The position numbers were made by a program, and so were the translations under genes. Positions 60,949 through 64,000 of a stretch of 64,000 bases of DNA are shown here, piece after piece. Origin of the DNA: Streptomyces hundungensis (GTDB lineage Bacteria > Actinomycetota > Actinomycetes > Streptomycetales > Streptomycetaceae); the NCBI RefSeq assembly GCF_003627815.1, contig NZ_CP032698.1:8060001-8124000 (forward strand). The letters run 5' to 3'. The notes below the pieces were generated by a model. The model was not told the DNA's origin, searched no databases, and saw nothing but the letters and a program-made list of their open reading frames with translations. Positions within the stretch are counted from its first letter, which is position 1. Each line of letters opens with the position of its first letter.

Positions 60949-61719
60949 ATGAGACTCTCCGTTGATCAGCTCCACGTGACGCTGGACCGCCATCGGATCC
61001 TCGGCGGCGTGGACATCGAGGCCGGCCCTGGCGACTTCGTGGGTCTGGTCGGGCCGAACGGCAGCGGCAAGTCGACTCTGCTGCGTGCTGTGTACCGTTC
61101 GCTGAGGCCCGCCGACGGGGTGGTCAGGGTCGGCGGGGAGCTGGGCTCCCGGGCTGCCGCGCTGCGGACCGCCGCGGTCCTCCAGGACGGGACCGGCAGT
61201 ACCGGAGGACTCACGGTCACCGAGACCATCGCGCTCGGGCGGGCACCGCACCACGGACTTCTGGGGCGTGACGGGCCGCGCGACCGGCAGGCGGTGGAGG
61301 AGGCCATCGACCTGTGCGCCGTACGGCACCTGGCACACCGCGACTACGGCTCGCTGTCCGGCGGCGAGCGTCAACGGGTGCTGCTGGCCCGGGCTTTGGC
61401 CCAGCAGCCACATCTCCTCGTACTGGACGAGCTGACCAACCACCTCGACATCCGCGCCCGGTTCGAACTGCTGCACCTGGTCCGGTCCACCGCCACCACG
61501 ACGCTCGCGGTACTGCACGACCTCGATCTCGCGGCCCGCTTCTGTGATCACCTGGTCGTGCTCGACGAGGGGACCGCCGTGGCCGCCGGTCCCGTCCTCG
61601 ATGTCCTCACGCCGGAGGTACTGGCGAAGGTTTTCGGTGTGGCCGCGTCGGCGCGACGCGATGCCGACGGCGTGGTCCGTCTCACCTATGCCGCCGACCC
61701 GTTGGCCGCCGACCGGTGA
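60949..61719 (+). CDS. ABC transporter ATPase of the iron importer
   Basis: The protein has 256 residues from ATG 60949, five bases after the permease stop. Walker A is GPNGSGKST, the signature is LSGGERQR, Walker B is LLVLDELTNHLDI and the switch His is in VLHDLDLAARF. It resembles FepC/FhuC ATPases. It powers import through the FecCD permease encoded just upstream. The Walker B glutamate is followed by LTNHLDI (more often PTNHLDI), a minor change. It is the last gene of the importer operon; the next gene starts 120 bases later. Confidence 0.95.
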   Translation: MRLSVDQLHVTLDRHRILGGVDIEAGPGDFVGLVGPNGSGKSTLLRAVYRSLRPADGVVRVGGELGSRAAALRTAAVLQDGTGSTGGLTVTETIALGRAPHHGLLGRDGPRDRQAVEEAIDLCAVRHLAHRDYGSLSGGERQRVLLARALAQQPHLLVLDELTNHLDIRARFELLHLVRSTATTTLAVLHDLDLAARFCDHLVVLDEGTAVAAGPVLDVLTPEVLAKVFGVAASARRDADGVVRLTYAADPLAADR

Positions 61720-61838
61720 ATGGTGGACCGAGACGGGGCGCCGATCCGCGTGTGGGTGGTGATGAACAGGGCAGCCTGTCGTTTCGTACTCCATGCCGTA
61801 ACGGATCGGATGCCGCACCTGCGCGAGGAGCTGACTCG

Positions 61839-62063
61839 ATGGGTCGCAAGAGCTACACCGTCACGGGAATGAGCTGTGGGCACTGTGCCGCAGGCGTATT
61901 GGACACGGTTTCCGCGGTGGCGGGCGTCCGTGAGGTCACGGTGGACCTGGCGGCCCGGACGGTCGTGGTCGACGTCGTGGAAGGTGCCGATGTCGACGAC
62001 GCGGGGGTGCGTGTCGCGATCGCGGAGGCGGGTTACGGCGTTGTGGGGGCGGACCTCACCTGA
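61839..62063 (+). CDS. CopZ-like heavy-metal-associated (HMA) chaperone
   Basis: The protein has 74 residues; GAGGAG lies nine bases before ATG 61839. It is a single ferredoxin-like HMA domain with the metal-binding loop GMSCGHCAAGV (MxCxxC) and the following REVTVDLAARTVVVDVV strands. It carries Cu(I) in the cytosol to P-type ATPases or the CsoR repressor. Its TGA overlaps the ATG of the next gene (62061-62065, TGATG), so the two are translationally coupled and form a copper-handling group with YcnI. Confidence 0.92.
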   Translation: MGRKSYTVTGMSCGHCAAGVLDTVSAVAGVREVTVDLAARTVVVDVVEGADVDDAGVRVAIAEAGYGVVGADLT

Positions 62064-63463
62064 TGAGCCCGGCTGGCGGTGCCGCGTGGGAGGATGCCGC
62101 CACCATGGGTCTCTCCAGGACGGTACGCGGCGTGCGCGCGACGGTGTTCGCCGCGATGTGCGTGCTGCTTGCTGTCGGGGGGCATCGCCTGGCGTCGGGG
62201 GAGTTGCCGCCGTTGTGGGCGGACGGCGCCGGATTCCTCGGGATCTTCGTCCTCGGCTTCCTGCTCGGCGGCCGTGAGCGTTCATTGGCGGGGATCGCGG
62301 GTGCGACCCTCGCCGGCCAAGCGGGCCTGCACTTCACCTACGAGGCCGCCCGGCCCCGCACCGCCCTCGCCATGCACGGCATGCGGATGACGCACGCCCA
62401 CGCGATGACGCCCCATGCCGTCGCGGCCCATACCGCGGCGACGCTTGTGGTGTCCTGGTGGTTGCGGCGGGGCGAAGCGGCCCTTTGGTCCCTGCTGCGC
62501 AGAGCCGTGGCGTTCGTGCCCGGCCTCGCGGCCTGGTGGCGGGCCCGTACGGATACGATTCCGGACCCTGCACGCTGTGGACCGGTGCGAGGCTCGGGGG
62601 CGGCTCCGCGGGCGCTGAGGCAGGTGCTCCTGCGGTACGCCGTGTCCCGTCGGGGGCCGCCGTCGGCGTCGGTTATCCGCGCTGACCCCAACCCGACGTT
62701 CTCCTTCGGAGTACCGCTCATGATCCACATACGTACCGTCGTCCGGCGTGCCCTGCGGCGGACCGCGCTCGCGGCCGCGCTGGCATCGGCTGGAGTGCTG
62801 GCCGCCGCCGGCGTGGCCTTCGCGCACGTGACCGTTCACCCCGGCAGTTACGCGAAGGGTGCCACGGACGGCGTCCTGACCTTCCGCGTCCCCAACGAGG
62901 AGGACAACGCGAGCACCACGAAGGTCCAGGTCTTCGTGCCCACCGACCACCCCGTCCTCGGCGTCCTGGTCGCGCCGATGCCCGGCTGGACCGCTCAGGT
63001 GACGACCGCCAAGCTCAAGACCCCGATCAAGACCGACGACGGCAGCATCACCGAGGCTGCCTCGGAGATCACCTGGACCGGCGGCAAGATCGATCCTGGC
63101 CAGTACCAGGACTTCAACGTCGCCTTCGGCCAGCTGCCCGACGACACCGACCAACTGTCGTTCAAGACCTTGCAGACCTACTCCGACGGCAAGACGGTCC
63201 GCTGGATCGACGAGGCCAAGCAGGGCCAGCCCGAACCGGCGAACCCGGCGCCGGTGCTGAGCCTCACCAAGTCGGCGGCCGGTGACGGCGGCGCAGCCTC
63301 GGCGTCCCCGAGCGTCTCGCCCGCCGCGCCCAAGGCCGCCACCGCGTCGTCCAGTGACGGCGCGGCCCGTGGCCTGGGCATCGCGGGGCTGGTCGTGGGG
63401 GTGCTGGGTCTGACCGCCGCGGTGGTCGCGATCCGCCGCGGACGCCGGTCGTCGGAGGTCTGA
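62063..63463 (+). CDS. His-rich membrane protein fused in frame to YcnI (DUF1775)
   Basis: One open frame of 466 codons. The first 219 form a membrane protein: helices near 26-46, 52-74 and 76-98, and a His-rich loop (MHGMRMTHAHAMTPHAVAAH) likely to bind copper. With no stop it reads into YcnI, which has its own signals: GGAG and ATG 62720, a signal peptide ending VAFA-H, the mature start HVTVHPGSYAKGATDGV whose His binds Cu(II), the WTGGKI region, and a C-terminal helix with RRGRR. YcnI from 62720 alone would be 247 residues. Either the upstream stop was lost or a frameshift hides it. Confidence 0.85.
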   Translation: MSPAGGAAWEDAATMGLSRTVRGVRATVFAAMCVLLAVGGHRLASGELPPLWADGAGFLGIFVLGFLLGGRERSLAGIAGATLAGQAGLHFTYEAARPRTALAMHGMRMTHAHAMTPHAVAAHTAATLVVSWWLRRGEAALWSLLRRAVAFVPGLAAWWRARTDTIPDPARCGPVRGSGAAPRALRQVLLRYAVSRRGPPSASVIRADPNPTFSFGVPLMIHIRTVVRRALRRTALAAALASAGVLAAAGVAFAHVTVHPGSYAKGATDGVLTFRVPNEEDNASTTKVQVFVPTDHPVLGVLVAPMPGWTAQVTTAKLKTPIKTDDGSITEAASEITWTGGKIDPGQYQDFNVAFGQLPDDTDQLSFKTLQTYSDGKTVRWIDEAKQGQPEPANPAPVLSLTKSAAGDGGAASASPSVSPAAPKAATASSSDGAARGLGIAGLVVGVLGLTAAVVAIRRGRRSSEV

Positions 63464-64000
63464 CCCCCGACGGTGGTCCGCCCCGCCCCGTCCCGCCACG
63501 TCCCGGGAACGGTGACGGTGACGGGGCGGACCACCGCTCTCCTGTGCCTCCCCGCCCGGGCGGCCCGGAACCAATGTGCTTGAGGGGGCCGACTCCTCGC
63601 ACGGCGCGCGGTGTCGGGCCGCCGCCACGGCGGGTTGCAGGCCCCCGTGGGATGTTCCGAGCCCTGCTCGACGGCTCCGTCGAAGCCGCAGCGCGGCCTC
63701 CTTGCCGATGCCGTCGGGCAGGCCGGGGTGCAGCTCCAGAAGGCGGCCCGGAACCCGCCGGTCCACGAGTCGCGCCCGGTGGTCGTCCACGCGGCGCTGT
63801 CCGGGTCGGCGAAGAGCGGGAAGCGGTCGCCGACTTGGGTGCGGGTAACGGTGACCCGGTGGAGGAGCGCGTCCAGCGCGGGCGCGGCCCACCATGTGTC
63901 CGCCGAGCGGGGACAGGACCGCGGGGGTCCCGAAGCCGACCGTCGTCGTCAGGCCGAGCACGGTGGGTGAGACGCCCAACTCGGCCGAGAGGCGGGGGCC
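63464..64000 (-). pseudogene. Partial relic resembling a glucuronyl hydrolase, cut by the window end
   Basis: On the minus strand from about 63880, ALDALLHRVTVTRTQVGDRF then PLFADPDSAAWTTTGRDSWT and GGFRAAFWSCTPACPTASA resemble the N-terminus of unsaturated glucuronyl hydrolases (usual WTTTRRGSWTGGFWAG). After about 90 residues the match fades and no catalytic core is seen. Upstream (63890-63990), SAELGVSPTVLGLTTTVGFG may belong to a transporter. The gene is truncated or decayed and may continue beyond the window. Confidence 0.45.

Overview
The window is very GC-rich, with GTG/TTG starts, GGAGG-type ribosome sites and many secreted proteins. Protein matches (telomere proteins Tap and Tpg, an R61-type DD-peptidase, NlpC/P60, YcnI, DUF5937 and WYL regulators, R/W-rich secreted proteins) are typical of Streptomyces or a close relative. 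A tap-tpg pair, at least six decayed IS5-type transposase remnants and a dozen broken genes indicate accessory DNA of a linear replicon, either a chromosome arm or a linear plasmid. All gene names come from reading the translations; no database search was run.

Layout. 0.1-7.0 kb (minus): a small membrane protein, then a translationally coupled Hsp90-like ATPase and 1007-residue TPR protein, with a helical-repeat-type protein upstream. 7.3-15.4 kb: membrane protein, NAD(P)H oxidoreductase, anchored secreted protein, secreted trypsin-like protease with an FG-GAP-like repeat domain, WYL regulator, SDR oxidoreductase, ArsR/DUF5937 regulator. 15.6-22.0 kb: small genes (secreted protein, Cys-rich protein, DUF4265-like, Nudix, ASCH) mixed with two IS5 remnants and a decayed two-gene cassette. 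22.0-25.8 kb: a broken TniQ-like zinc-binding gene facing the telomere operon tap-tpg. 25.9-33.0 kb: DUF4241 protein, AraC regulator, several small secreted proteins including two ricin-like paralogues, and relics. 33.4-37.3 kb: a frameshifted AAC(3) acetyltransferase, an erythromycin-esterase-like protein and an FAD monooxygenase. 37.7-38.4 kb: the better-preserved copy of the cassette, whose first gene looks like a HINT-domain remnant. 38.5-49.7 kb: M48 peptidase, unknown protein, secreted lipase-like hydrolase, R61-like DD-peptidase, hydrolase/TetR divergon, NlpC/P60 hydrolase with a partner gene. 50-58.5 kb: VOC protein, small secreted protein, chimeric IS relic, DinB, SGNH hydrolase, SDR-MerR operon beside a truncated ProC-like gene, and further relics. 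58.9-63.5 kb: a siderophore-type ABC importer (binding lipoprotein, permease, ATPase), then a copper group (CopZ-like chaperone, His-rich membrane protein fused in frame to YcnI). The last 0.5 kb holds a fragment resembling a glucuronyl hydrolase.

How the genes work together. The clearest functional units are telomere capping (Tap recruits Tpg), Hsp90 with a TPR partner, iron-chelate import, periplasmic copper handling, and divergent regulator/enzyme pairs. The most unusual structural signals are the duplicated and differentially decayed cassette, gene 3' ends tandemly triplicated together with their stop codons, the apparent CTG start in the iron permease, and the missing stop between the copper membrane protein and YcnI.
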